Assembly: GCF_003339505.1 (NCBI RefSeq)
Contig: NZ_QPIW01000029.1
Coordinates: 1 to 64,000 of the forward strand
Direction of reading: 5' to 3'
Origin: Runella aurantiaca
GTDB lineage: Bacteria > Bacteroidota > Bacteroidia > Cytophagales > Spirosomataceae
DNA: 64,000 nt
The notes below the pieces were generated by a model, which had not been told where the DNA came from, ran no database searches, and was given only the letters and a program-made list of their open reading frames with translations. A program made the position numbers and the translations under genes. This document shows, piece by piece, positions 54,138-63,387 of this stretch (positions are counted from its first letter, which is position 1; each line of letters starts with the position of its first letter).

Positions 54138-56504
54138 CTATCTGCGTTTTCGGCGGGTGCCTTTATCTTTGGGCGATGAGCCAGCGCTGCGTTGACGACT
54201 CCGTTCAGTGGTATTTTTAAACGATGAAGTACTGCGCGTTGGGTTGGCATCGGCCAACACTAAATCCATACTTCTGCGCGAAATATTGGTCTCTTTGACC
54301 TTTACTTTTACGGCATCACCAAAAGTGTAAAACTTTTTGGTGCGCTGCCCTACCAAACGGTAGTTTTCTTTGTCAAGTTCGTAATAATCGTCGTTGAGGT
54401 CATTCATCCGCACCAGTCCTTCAGACGCGGTGTCGGTGATTTCCACAAAAATCCCGAATTCCGTTACGCCCGTAATGATACCATTCCAAACACGGTCTGG
54501 TTCCATGGAAGCCATAAACTCCACTTGTTTGTACTTGATACTGGCACGCTCGGCATTGGCGGCCAACTGCTCCCGCGCCGAGGAATGTTTACAGGCAGGC
54601 TCAAGTTCGGCACGGTCGGGCGAGGGCTTTCCGTCCAGATAATGCTGCGACAAACGGTGCGCCATCATATCAGGATAGCGTCGGATGGGCGACGTAAAGT
54701 GCGAATACCGCTTAAACGCCAACCCAAAATGCCCCGCGTCTTCGGTGCCATAACGGGCCTTGGCCATAGTACGAATCGCCAACTGTTCGAGCGCATTTTG
54801 TTCGGGCTTGCCTTCGAGGTCTTCCATCAACTGGTTCAGCGACTGGGCGGCAAGCTTTTCATTCTCAAATTTCATTTTATACCCCAAACGCCCCGCGAAA
54901 GCGGCAAATATGCGCAACTTTTCCATATCAGGCTCTTCGTGAACCCGATACACCATGGTATTTGGATTGCCTTTGTCTTTGGATTTTTGGTAAATGAATT
55001 CAGGTACTCGCCGGTTGGCCAAGAGCATAAACTCTTCGATTAGCTTGTGCGCATCTTTGCGCACTTTAGTATAAATTCCGAGCGGTTTTCCTGCTTCATC
55101 CAATCGAAATTTCACCTCGGTCGTTTCAAAGTTAACGGCGCCTTTGGCAAATCGGTCCGCACGAAGTTGAAGGGCCAATGTATTCAAAAGTGTCAATTCT
55201 TTTGCATAGGGTAATGGCGCGGAAAGATCCACAAATCCTTCTTCTTTGGCTGCTTTGTCAGCCGCCGCCTGCATTTCCAATACTTCCTGCGCTTCTTCGT
55301 ACGAGAATCGTTTGTCGGAGTGGATCACCGTACGCCCAAACCACTCGTGTTTGATTTTGGCATCGGGTGTCATTTCAACCACCACCGAAAACGTGAGTTT
55401 ATCTTCGTTAGGGCGTAGTGAGCAGAGATTATTAGAAAGTTTTTCGGGCAACATAGGCACGGTTCTATCCACCAAATAGACCGACGTAGCCCGTGCGTAG
55501 GCTTCCTGCTCCAAGGCCGTTCCGGGGCGCACGTAATGCGTCACGTCGGCAATGTGAATCCCGATCTCGTAGTTTCCATTGTCTAAAAACCGCACCGAAA
55601 GCGCATCATCAAAGTCTTTGGCGTCGGCAGGGTCAATGGTAAAGGTCGTTATATCGCGCATATCTCGGCGACGCCCTATTTCTTCGGCAGAAATGGTGTC
55701 GGGAATGGCATTAGCTTCGGCTTCTAATTCTTCGGTAAAGCGAATCGGCAAGCCAAATTCCGCCAAAATGGCGTGCATTTCGGTTTCGTGAGAGCCTGCT
55801 TTTCCGAGTACTTCCACCACTTCTCCTTCCATGCGGCGCGAGCGTGTCGCGTATTGGGTCAGGCGGATGAGTACTTTATCGCCATCCTGCGCACCTTTAA
55901 GTTTATTTTCTGGGATGTACACATCTTCGTACATCCGGCGGTTGTCTAAAGCCACAATGCCGTACTTCGGCCACAGTTCGATTTCACCCACAAATTCTGT
56001 TTTTCCTCGGGCAATGACCTCTTCTACACGTCCTTCACGGCGGCGGCCGCTGCGATAATCGCTGAACAGCGTAATGCGCACTGTATCACCGTCAATGGCT
56101 CCGCGCAAATCGTCGGAGTCGACCCACACGTCAGCGTTCTCCGAAAGTTTGGAGCCTTCGGGCAACGGCGAATCCATGACAATAAACGCGTAGTTTTTGT
56201 TGACGTGTTCTACTTTTCCAATCAGCACATTGGCACTTACGTTGGCAACGTACAAACCTTCTGGCGTACGTTTGATGCGTCCTTCTTCAATAAGCTCATC
56301 GAGTAACCCATTCAGAATCAACTGCATTTTATGGTCATCGGCGTCAAAATGGTCGTGAAGCTGTTGCAGTTCAAATGGCTGTTCGTTGTTGATTTCAAAA
56401 AAAGCGGCAATCTCTGATTTGAATTCATCCAAAAAAGTAACAATCTTTTTTTGGGAGCGAGTTTTTTTATTTTTTACCTCGCTTGTTTTTTTTCTTTTAT
56501 TCAT
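54138..56504 (-). CDS. rnr: ribonuclease R
   Basis: A 788-residue RNase R. A Lys-rich N-terminus and a winged-helix segment lead to cold-shock domains (VLIGKVEHVNKNYAFIV; FVGEIELWPKYGIV), then the RNB domain with DPADAKDFDDALS (metal-binding Asp cluster, about residue 293), the S1 domain (WNGIITGVTEFGIFVEI) and a basic C-terminal tail rich in Arg/Ser. It degrades structured RNA 3' to 5'. Length and order match the family. No promoter element was found in the 311-bp upstream gap. Confidence 0.95.
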   Translation of the reverse strand: MNKRKKTSEVKNKKTRSQKKIVTFLDEFKSEIAAFFEINNEQPFELQQLHDHFDADDHKMQLILNGLLDELIEEGRIKRTPEGLYVANVSANVLIGKVEHVNKNYAFIVMDSPLPEGSKLSENADVWVDSDDLRGAIDGDTVRITLFSDYRSGRRREGRVEEVIARGKTEFVGEIELWPKYGIVALDNRRMYEDVYIPENKLKGAQDGDKVLIRLTQYATRSRRMEGEVVEVLGKAGSHETEMHAILAEFGLPIRFTEELEAEANAIPDTISAEEIGRRRDMRDITTFTIDPADAKDFDDALSVRFLDNGNYEIGIHIADVTHYVRPGTALEQEAYARATSVYLVDRTVPMLPEKLSNNLCSLRPNEDKLTFSVVVEMTPDAKIKHEWFGRTVIHSDKRFSYEEAQEVLEMQAAADKAAKEEGFVDLSAPLPYAKELTLLNTLALQLRADRFAKGAVNFETTEVKFRLDEAGKPLGIYTKVRKDAHKLIEEFMLLANRRVPEFIYQKSKDKGNPNTMVYRVHEEPDMEKLRIFAAFAGRLGYKMKFENEKLAAQSLNQLMEDLEGKPEQNALEQLAIRTMAKARYGTEDAGHFGLAFKRYSHFTSPIRRYPDMMAHRLSQHYLDGKPSPDRAELEPACKHSSAREQLAANAERASIKYKQVEFMASMEPDRVWNGIITGVTEFGIFVEITDTASEGLVRMNDLNDDYYELDKENYRLVGQRTKKFYTFGDAVKVKVKETNISRRSMDLVLADANPTRSTSSFKNTTERSRQRSAGSSPKDKGTRRKRR

Positions 56505-56815
56505 ACTTAAAATTACTTCTGCTTAAATAACCATTTTTTACGGAAAAACATTACATAATACGCTTATTGATTCCCGTCAGCTTGTTATGTTGTTTGCTTT
56601 GATACCCTTTCATCCTTCCTTCTAGCAGCTTACCAAAAGCTACATTTCAGCGTACATATCAATATCTTTTTTTACGATATCAAAGACAAAACCCTACGAA
56701 AGATAGTTATAAATACAAACACACCGCCGCGACCGTCTTAAATTTATGTACAACGGTCCAAATCTAACATTGCTATATTTACGTAATTATAGATAACCAT
56801 AAACATTATCGCTTT
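56505..56815. other. 311-bp divergent intergenic region
   Basis: It lies between rnr (minus) and the AhpD-like gene (plus). AT-rich; a near-match TATATTTA at 56774-56781 could be the -7 element of the AhpD-like gene. No hairpin, gene or RNA candidate is evident. Confidence 0.4.
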
Positions 56816-57151
56816 ATGTCGACGTATTACAATTCCGAAGACCTCAAGAAATTTGGTAGTATTGGGGCCTTTGGTGCCAAAGATTTGGCCAACGATTTTT
56901 TTAAGTACTACGGCGACGTATTTGCCGAAGGGGCACTCACCTCCCGCGAAAAATCGTTGATTGCACTGGCCGTGGCCCACGTACTCAAATGCCCGTATTG
57001 CATTGACGCTTACACAACCGATACGCTCGAAAAAGGCTGCTCAGAAGACGAAATGATGGAGGCAGTGCATGTAGGGGCAGTCATGGCAGCGGGAATTACC
57101 CTGGTACACAGCACCCAAATGATCAACAAAGCAAAAGAACTAACCATGTAA
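56816..57151 (+). CDS. AhpD-like carboxymuconolactone decarboxylase-family protein (ArsS-associated)
   Basis: A 111-residue all-helical protein of the CMD/AhpD superfamily. The redox CxxC motif (Cys59-Cys62 in LKCPYCIDAY) and upstream AVAHVL are typical peroxidase-like features. It sits just before the ArsS gene, a conserved pairing in arsenosugar-synthesis loci. It probably supports arsenic-carbon chemistry or peroxide protection there; the exact role is not established. The 84-bp gap to ArsS is filled by a perfect inverted repeat. Confidence 0.85.
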   Translation: MSTYYNSEDLKKFGSIGAFGAKDLANDFFKYYGDVFAEGALTSREKSLIALAVAHVLKCPYCIDAYTTDTLEKGCSEDEMMEAVHVGAVMAAGITLVHSTQMINKAKELTM

Positions 57152-57154
57152 AAT

Positions 57155-57220
57155 CAGGAGCGAGAAGTGAGGAGTCAGAAGTTTTTATACTCACTTCTGA
57201 CTCCTCACTTCTCGCTCCTG
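57155..57220. repeat. perfect 28-bp inverted repeat (AhpD-ArsS gap)
   Basis: Arms 57155-57182 and 57193-57220 are perfect reverse complements with a 10-nt loop and are built of GAGGAGTCAGAAGT words. The repeat fills the gap between two co-directional genes and accounts for the apparent upstream extension of the ArsS reading frame. Confidence 0.85.
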
Positions 57221-57235
57221 ACTCCTGCCCACAAT

Positions 57236-58300
57236 ATGAATCCTGTCAAATCACTGAAAGCCCGAAAGCATGAACTGGGCGAATCTGCGTTTCAATTGGA
57301 GGTGTTAAACGACCGCCTTACTTTGGGGAAACACCTCCCGTCTTTTCGTGAGAAGCTAGAACCTATCGGTCTTTTTCCGCTGAAGCCCACCGAAATCGAC
57401 ATTTTTCAAGTCAACATGGGGAAAATGTGTAATCAGGTGTGCAAGCATTGTCACGTAGACGCGGGACCAGACCGCAAAGAAATCATGACGCAGGAAACCA
57501 TGCAGTTGTGTTTGGATGTTCTGCAAAAACATAAATTCAAGACCATCGACCTTACGGGCGGTGCGCCCGAGATGAACCCGCATTTTCGGTGGTTCATTGA
57601 GCAAATCAGAGCCATCGACAATGACATCAACATCATCGTTAGGTGTAATCTGACCATTATTTTAGCCAATAAGAAATACCACGATCTGCCAGAGTTTTTC
57701 AAACAGCACCGCCTTGAAGTGGCTTCTTCGCTGCCGTTTTATACCGCCACCCGCACCGATTCGCAGCGCGGCAACGGCGTCTTTGAAGATTCCATCAAAG
57801 CGCTCCAAATGCTCAATGCCGTCGGCTACGGGCAGGAAGGCAGCGGCCTGACGCTTAATTTGGTCTACAACCCGGCGGGGGCTTTTCTGCCGAGCGGACA
57901 GGCAGGCATGGAAAAGGAATTCAAACGGGCGTTGAAGGCAAAATACGGTATTGAATTCAATCATTTGTTTTGCATCACCAACATTCCCATCAGTCGCTTT
58001 TTGGATTATCTGTTGGTAAGCGGCAATTATAGCGAATACATGGAAAAGCTCGTCAACTCCTTCAATCCGACAGCGGCGGCCAACGTCATGTGCCGCACAA
58101 CGCTGTCTATCGGTTGGGATGGGTACTTATACGATTGCGATTTTAATCAAATGCTGGACCTGAAAGTAGCAGGAAAAGCCAAGCACCTGCGGGATTTTGA
58201 CATGGAGGCGTTGACCCAACGCTCCATCATCATCAACCAGCATTGTTATGGATGTACGGCGGGAGCTGGCAGTTCGTGTGGCGGAGAAGTAGCCAAATAA
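57236..58300 (+). CDS. arsS: arsenosugar biosynthesis radical SAM protein ArsS
   Basis: A 354-residue radical SAM enzyme. The cluster motif CNQVCKHC places Cys at 65, 69 and 72, and LTGGAPEMNPHF follows. The C-terminal domain carries Cys-rich segments (CRTTLSIGWDGYLYDCDFNQ and CYGCTAGAGSSCGG) typical of ArsS. It links dimethylarsinous acid to a 5'-deoxyadenosyl group, making the first arsenosugar precursor. All these positions read as Cys here rather than selenocysteine. The ATG at 57236 is chosen because the upstream frame runs only through the inverted repeat. No ArsM is visible in this window. Confidence 0.88.
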   Translation: MNPVKSLKARKHELGESAFQLEVLNDRLTLGKHLPSFREKLEPIGLFPLKPTEIDIFQVNMGKMCNQVCKHCHVDAGPDRKEIMTQETMQLCLDVLQKHKFKTIDLTGGAPEMNPHFRWFIEQIRAIDNDINIIVRCNLTIILANKKYHDLPEFFKQHRLEVASSLPFYTATRTDSQRGNGVFEDSIKALQMLNAVGYGQEGSGLTLNLVYNPAGAFLPSGQAGMEKEFKRALKAKYGIEFNHLFCITNIPISRFLDYLLVSGNYSEYMEKLVNSFNPTAAANVMCRTTLSIGWDGYLYDCDFNQMLDLKVAGKAKHLRDFDMEALTQRSIIINQHCYGCTAGAGSSCGGEVAK

Positions 58301-58321
58301 GTTGTTTGCAGCTTGACAGAC

Positions 58322-58358
58322 AAATCGGTATCGAATAACTTCGGTACCGATTTTTTTT
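58322..58358 (+). terminator. terminator of the AhpD-ArsS unit
   Basis: A 9-bp stem (58322-58330, AAATCGGTA, with 58345-58353) has inner TCG/CGG pairs and is followed directly by eight T residues. It lies 21 bp after the ArsS stop. Confidence 0.8.
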
Positions 58359-58906
58359 GTTTTTGAGTGGTATTTTTCAACCACGGAGGCACAGAGGCGT
58401 ACAACGCGGAGAGTCACTATATTTTTGATTCATTCTAAAAAGTGCCATATATCGCACTATTGGGCCGTATAATTCATCGAATACAAGATAATTTCAAGGA
58501 ATAGTGCATTAAAATGCTCTTTTTGATGTAATTATGTTTTCAGTAGCACAGGCCGGTATCAGTGAAACTACTTTCAACCATCTGCTTGCTACCTTGCTAT
58601 CCCGCTCCGAAACGGTAGAAAAAATGGTTGCCACCTCTTTTCTCAACGAAGCTACCAAAAGAAATTATTGGCAGGCTTATCAGGGGCGGTTGAAGCAGTT
58701 GGGGAAAGAGTGAGGGGATTTGGAAAACGGAGAAAGGAAACACGGAAAGATTTATGTAAACGCATTTTTTTAAAATCTAACAGTCAATGTTTTCAATCCC
58801 GTAGGGATTATATATCGGTAGAAAAGAAAGTATCAGCGACTTTAAATAAGTACCGTAGGTACGCAATAGACGTCAAGATTCAAGAAAAGGCAAACTATAA
58901 ACTGTA
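58359..58906. other. gap with word repeats and a possible small ORF
   Basis: It contains a CACGGAGGCACAGAGG word cluster at about 58382, and AATCCC-GTA-GGGATT (58795-58809) and GTACC-GTA-GGTAC (58850-58862), two small palindromes with the same GTA centre. A protein-like frame ends at the TGA 58711-58713 and is open back to at least the ATG at 58624. It may begin near 58535, which would give about 59 residues, but the reading frame of its first half is unsure. No function can be given. Confidence 0.4.
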
Positions 58907-59692
58907 ATGAGGAAGCCATTTAAAATAGGGCCGAAAGAATATAAATTCAAAAAAGATGCAATCTCACATTACCGAACAATCTTAAATTCCTATGATTGTG
59001 GGCTATCATTAAACGAGGCTGATTTTGAAGACCTTATAGACTTGCTTGACTATGACTACTTTAATTACCTAGCCGAGCTTGAAATAACGCAGGAAATTCA
59101 GGCAGAAGAAATAGATGATGAGGGTAAAACAAATAAAAACAATGAGTCAGGCGAAACAGAAATATTAATTGAAGATATCAAAGTAGCCAGAGTCCAGTTT
59201 AACACCAAGTGTTTTGAAGTCTTTTATAACGACCAAACAAGCCAGTACATTTCCTACTTAATGATACTTAACAACACAAAATATACTCCTGAAAAATTGT
59301 TTTATGTAGCTTGTAGAAACTCTGTTCACGATGACATTAAATCAGTAAAACAGGACTATTTTGATAAGAATTCAGTTAAAGGTCAAGTTAAATGTCAAGA
59401 AACAGGTATACTTTCAAAATGGACTGAGTTAGCGATTGACCATAGACAGCCAAATACGTTTTCAGTAATCGTTGATAGATTTAAGGAAGTGAACAGGATA
59501 GAGTTGGAAAAAATTGAATACATATCAAACGATCAAAACCATATTATTTTTCAAGATGCAGATTGGAAGGAAAAATTCAGAAAATATCATTCCGAAAAAG
59601 CTAATTTACGCATTGTGAGAACTGAATGTAATTCAAGTAGAACAGCTATGGCAAGACTTAAAAGGACCTCAAAAGATTTAACAATAGAATAA
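58907..59692 (+). CDS. DUF3223/HNH-nuclease-like protein, probably acquired
   Basis: A 261-residue protein. The N-terminal FKIGPKEYKFKKDAISHYRTIL resembles DUF3223, a domain also found in plant DCL proteins. A Glu/Asn-rich linker (60-90) follows. The C-terminal half shows an HNH-like set: Cys163 with TGILSKW, the DH pair at 178-179 (ELAIDHRQP), and NLRIVRTECNSSR (233-245), the usual NLxxxCxxCN ending with the first Cys replaced. It may be a DNA-cleaving defence or mobile-type nuclease. The gene is clearly richer in A+T than its neighbours, suggesting transfer. Confidence 0.65.
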   Translation: MRKPFKIGPKEYKFKKDAISHYRTILNSYDCGLSLNEADFEDLIDLLDYDYFNYLAELEITQEIQAEEIDDEGKTNKNNESGETEILIEDIKVARVQFNTKCFEVFYNDQTSQYISYLMILNNTKYTPEKLFYVACRNSVHDDIKSVKQDYFDKNSVKGQVKCQETGILSKWTELAIDHRQPNTFSVIVDRFKEVNRIELEKIEYISNDQNHIIFQDADWKEKFRKYHSEKANLRIVRTECNSSRTAMARLKRTSKDLTIE

Positions 59693-59734
59693 AAACATCT
59701 GCGAATATTATTCTTTTCCTCAATCCATAAATTA

Positions 59735-60562
59735 CTAAAATTCAATAGCCACACCCTGCAAAGCCGTTTCTTCGTCGGGCAGGATATCGCAGTTGTCCCA
59801 GAGGCCCGTTAGGAGGGTTTCGGAATAGGAATAGGGCAGGCCGTTTTCCATCATGAGTTGGTTGGCTTCGCCGGCATCGTACTCAAAACTTCTGAATTCG
59901 TACGAAAAGGTATCGTTGGCATCGTCCAACATGACGTACCACACGCGGGGTGTGCCGTCGTTGGCGGGCATTCCGATCACGCCGGCGTTGAGCCACAATT
60001 TATCATCTTGGGCATCTGCAAACGGCAATCCGCAGTGACCGGCCAGAATGACGTCCGCTTTTGCCGCTTCAAAATTCGCCGCTTTTACGTCCCACGGCGT
60101 GGATTTAAACACAAATTCCGAGATATTTTGCATCGAGCCGTGCAGCACTTTTACGCGTTTTTGGGCGTATTGGAAGTCAAGAAAAAGGGGTAACGTTGCG
60201 AGGTAGTTCAGGTTACGTCGGGTCATCCGAACGGCGGTGTACGGAAACCACTGTTTGGCAAAAAAATCACACCGACTGCCTTCGGAAAAATTGCAACCGC
60301 AGTCGTCGGTGCCGTTGAGCAGATTTTGTTCTACGTTTCCCTGAATTGCCCGAATGCCCCAGTCTTCCAGAAAATCCAGACACTCGACCGGCGAAGCGCA
60401 GTAGCCGGCAATATCACCCGTACAGATGATGTTTTGCGCAGGAATATTTTCCTTCGTTGCCCATTGATACAGTTCTTCCAACGCCTGATAATTGGAGTAA
60501 ACACCCCCAAAGATCAGGACTTTTCCGCGCAGGGTACCGATATGTTGCGTTTCAGGCGTCAC
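59735..60562 (-). CDS. metallophosphoesterase-family protein with altered first metal motif
   Basis: A 275-residue protein of the calcineurin-like fold (YfcE/diadenosine tetraphosphatase-like). The usual GDxxG and GN motifs are present (TGDIAGY at 48-54, IQGNVEQ at 74-80), as are LHGS and ILAGHCG near the end. The first motif, normally DxHGN, reads GGVYSN: Asp is Gly20 and His is Tyr22. Metal binding and activity may be changed or lost. Its start overlaps the symporter stop by 4 bp, so the two are coupled in one operon. Confidence 0.75.
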   Translation of the reverse strand: MTPETQHIGTLRGKVLIFGGVYSNYQALEELYQWATKENIPAQNIICTGDIAGYCASPVECLDFLEDWGIRAIQGNVEQNLLNGTDDCGCNFSEGSRCDFFAKQWFPYTAVRMTRRNLNYLATLPLFLDFQYAQKRVKVLHGSMQNISEFVFKSTPWDVKAANFEAAKADVILAGHCGLPFADAQDDKLWLNAGVIGMPANDGTPRVWYVMLDDANDTFSYEFRSFEYDAGEANQLMMENGLPYSYSETLLTGLWDNCDILPDEETALQGVAIEF

Positions 60563-61902
60563 TTTCTTTTAAACAGAACAGGTATAAAAAACAAGGTAAA
60601 ACAACCTATTGTTCCGACGACGTTGATGCTGAGCAGATCGGCGTATTTGCCGTCGGAAAATTGAATCCAATGAACATCTTTGACAAAAATGGTGGTTAGT
60701 CCGCAGGCAATGCCGAAAAGGACCGAGCCGTAAAAAGACCATTTCGGGGCTTTTATCCACCAAAACAGAAAGATAGGCGCCAATCCCAGCACCATCGTGC
60801 CGCTGATGGTTGTGGCTGAAAGAATTTCGGGATTTAGAAATACGGGCAATGTGCCAAACAAAGCACACAGCACCATCGTGATGCGCCCTTTACGCACACT
60901 GATTCCTTTTTCTTTGAGTAAATCCAGATGAATGAGTTTGGTAGACGACGAAAAGGTGGAATCGATCGTAGAAGCCGCCGAGGTCACCATGATGGAGTTC
61001 ATCATCAGCATCATGGGCAAACCGAACAGTTTGGCCACTTCCACCGTGGCGGGCGCGGGCAGACCTTTCATGGAACCAAAAATACCGACAAAACTGAACA
61101 GGATGATGCACGACATACCAATTACCGTCGCCATCACAAAGGAAACCAACGTAGTACGAGGCGGCGCAATAAAACCCCGGTCGGTCATGATGGGGTCGTG
61201 AAAAGGATAACTCAAAGATTGAAGCAACGCTACGCACAATAAGTTGACGCCCTGACTCATTTTCCATTCGCCTTTGCTCACCAAAGCTGCAATACCGCCG
61301 GGCGTTTGGGGAATCAGCACGGCCAAAATAAACACCAAAAGCACCATAAACAGCACCAAGTGAATCATATCGGTAAAGATCGAACTCCGCATCCCGCCTT
61401 TGAGCGTGTAGGCCAACGTCAAAATCGTAAACACCGCAATGGAAGAAAAGTACGGAACGCTCCCCTGCTCGCCGAAATAGGTGCCGATAATGATGGTATT
61501 GGACCAAATCTCGTTGATAAGTCGGAAGCCGATCAGCAACGAAAACAGCCCCACCGCCACTTCTCCGTAGCGCGTTTCCAGAAAATGGTGAATGCTGCGA
61601 AAATTTCCTTTGATGCGCATTTGGTAGATCAGCACACCCGCTACCATAAACGAAAGGTAATAGCCCGCGTAGGCCACTCCGCCCACGATTCCGAAGGCAT
61701 AGCCCAAATCAGCGGCGTTGGTAATGGATTTGGCAAAAAGCCACGAAATGACCAGACTGCTCGTCAGCCACAGCGAATTGGGCGGTACGTTGTCTTTGCT
61801 TCCTTTAAAAAAATCGTTGGTTTTACTCGTCAGCGGTGAGACCACAAACAACAGGAGACTCGACCCAATCATGATCACCCATTGCCACGTAATTGCATCC
61901 AT
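60559..61902 (-). CDS. sodium:solute symporter-family (SSS) transporter
   Basis: A 447-residue membrane protein with about 12-13 hydrophobic helices. Family marks are GGVAYAGYYLSF early, YTLKGGMRSSIFTD in the middle and SAASTIDSTFSSSTKL (Na2-site Ser/Thr region). It should import a solute with sodium ions, but the substrate is unknown. It starts 6 bp after the susD-like stop and overlaps the metallophosphoesterase start. The operon order SusC-SusD-SSS-MPE suggests outer- then inner-membrane uptake of one ligand. Confidence 0.85.
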   Translation of the reverse strand: MDAITWQWVIMIGSSLLLFVVSPLTSKTNDFFKGSKDNVPPNSLWLTSSLVISWLFAKSITNAADLGYAFGIVGGVAYAGYYLSFMVAGVLIYQMRIKGNFRSIHHFLETRYGEVAVGLFSLLIGFRLINEIWSNTIIIGTYFGEQGSVPYFSSIAVFTILTLAYTLKGGMRSSIFTDMIHLVLFMVLLVFILAVLIPQTPGGIAALVSKGEWKMSQGVNLLCVALLQSLSYPFHDPIMTDRGFIAPPRTTLVSFVMATVIGMSCIILFSFVGIFGSMKGLPAPATVEVAKLFGLPMMLMMNSIMVTSAASTIDSTFSSSTKLIHLDLLKEKGISVRKGRITMVLCALFGTLPVFLNPEILSATTISGTMVLGLAPIFLFWWIKAPKWSFYGSVLFGIACGLTTIFVKDVHWIQFSDGKYADLLSINVVGTIGCFTLFFIPVLFKRK

Positions 61903-61908
61903 ACAAAA

Positions 61909-63351
61909 TTATTTATCCCACCAAACGGGCGAATTTACACTGTTGTTATTGGTTTTGGACGCGGCCGCTATAAAATTAGCATTATTCAGGGCGTCTTCGG
62001 TGGTAGGATAAGGCAATCTGACCGGAATCAGGTTTTGATTTAAACTGGCCGAGATGTTTTTCAGTTTTGGAAAACCCGTCCGGCGGTACTCGACCCAACC
62101 TTCGTAACCATTGATGATATTGGCCAACCATTTTTGCGTAATGATCTGCTCTACGGGATTGGCCCCGTTTAGTTTATAAGCCGCCGGGGCGGTTTTGAGG
62201 TAAGTATCGGGCAACGTAGCTCCCCAATACTCAAAGGCTTGGGTTACGCCCGTTTCGTAGAGTTGTTTGGCATTGGCGGTAATAAGACCCTTTTCGGCGG
62301 CTTCGGCCAGCAGGAAATTGACCTCAAAACTCGTCAGAAAATTGGCTTTCAACTTTCCAGCATCTTCCCGAAATATTCGTCCCGCAAAAGAATAATTTCC
62401 GACCGAAATAGAAAGTTTGGACGCATCGGGGCCGTTGAGCAATCCTTTGTAGACGTTGGCATTATTGGCCGTAGGCCGAAAGAAAACCTGCCTGCGCGGG
62501 TCATTCAGTTTGGTCAATATTTCTTCGACCGTTTCCGACATAATGAAGAGGTTAAAGTCCCCAACACGCGCCGTGGCCATGCGGAAATTATTGGGCTGCG
62601 AGGCCGTAAATTGGTACACCGCGTTTTCGGAAGGCAATTTGATGAAGTCTCCACCGGCGTAAATTTTCACCAATTCGGCAGCCACATTTTCCTGCGCCGA
62701 CACCCTCATCAAGTATTTGAATTTCAGCGAATTGGCCAACTTACGCCACGACGACAGGTTGCCTCCGAAAATAATATCGCCCTGCAAGGCCTGTGCCCCT
62801 TTGTACGCACTGATGACACTCACGGCTTTGGTAAGATTTTCAATGATGCCGTCTTTGCCCAAATAAATATCCCGCTGCGCGTCGTACACGGGCGCTACAT
62901 TTCCCTCTTTCCCTTTCAACGACTGACTGTAAGGCACATCGCCGTAGAGGTCCGTCAGTACGCCCGTCAGGTACGCTTTGTAGATCAGGGCCGGACCTTC
63001 GTAGACCGCATACGCTGGATTGGAGCGGGATTTGGCGAGCAAGATTTCATTGTCGCGAAGATTTTCGTACAAAAACGCCCAGGGATTTCCTCCGTATTGT
63101 GCTTCGGTAAGGCTGTGACGGTCAAATAAATTGAAATCAATGGCGGTGAATAATTGCCCCAGCAAATTGCCCGCTACGAAGCCTTCGTACGACATTTGGT
63201 CGGCGTAATCGAACAGCACTTTACGGAATAGCAACTCGGGCTGTACATCTACGGGAGCTACGGGATTGACGTTGATCTTTTCAAAATCGTTGGTGCAGCT
63301 TCCCAACATCACCAACAAAATGATTGAGAAATGAGCGATATATTTTTTCAT
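61909..63351 (-). CDS. SusD/RagB-family nutrient-binding lipoprotein (locus 3)
   Basis: A 480-residue SusD-like_2-type lipoprotein. The leader has lipobox LGSC (Cys near 19), followed by TNDFEKINVNPVAP. Mid-protein TDLYGDVPYSQSLKG and the C-terminal GWVEYRRTGFPKL and RLPYPTTE are family hallmarks. The ATG at 63351 is preferred over 63363 because it gives the clean signal peptide. It lies 36 bp after the SusC gene and 6 bp before the symporter gene, so the three share one operon. Confidence 0.92.
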   Translation of the reverse strand: MKKYIAHFSIILLVMLGSCTNDFEKINVNPVAPVDVQPELLFRKVLFDYADQMSYEGFVAGNLLGQLFTAIDFNLFDRHSLTEAQYGGNPWAFLYENLRDNEILLAKSRSNPAYAVYEGPALIYKAYLTGVLTDLYGDVPYSQSLKGKEGNVAPVYDAQRDIYLGKDGIIENLTKAVSVISAYKGAQALQGDIIFGGNLSSWRKLANSLKFKYLMRVSAQENVAAELVKIYAGGDFIKLPSENAVYQFTASQPNNFRMATARVGDFNLFIMSETVEEILTKLNDPRRQVFFRPTANNANVYKGLLNGPDASKLSISVGNYSFAGRIFREDAGKLKANFLTSFEVNFLLAEAAEKGLITANAKQLYETGVTQAFEYWGATLPDTYLKTAPAAYKLNGANPVEQIITQKWLANIINGYEGWVEYRRTGFPKLKNISASLNQNLIPVRLPYPTTEDALNNANFIAAASKTNNNSVNSPVWWDK

Positions 63352-63387
63352 GATTGAATGCATTTGAACAATAAAAACATCGATGAT

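Noticed and set aside
57167-57235. Upstream extension of ArsS
   Set aside because: These 23 codons are just the translated right arm of the inverted repeat (SLLTPHFSLLTP); the ArsS family starts at the ATG at 57236.
60890-61507. 205-codon minus-strand frame
   Set aside because: It lies entirely inside the sodium symporter gene in another frame and has no recognisable features.
62239-63129. 296-codon plus-strand frame opposite the third susD-like gene
   Set aside because: It is antisense to a clear SusD gene and has basic, His/Arg-rich random composition, as expected for a shadow of biased third positions.
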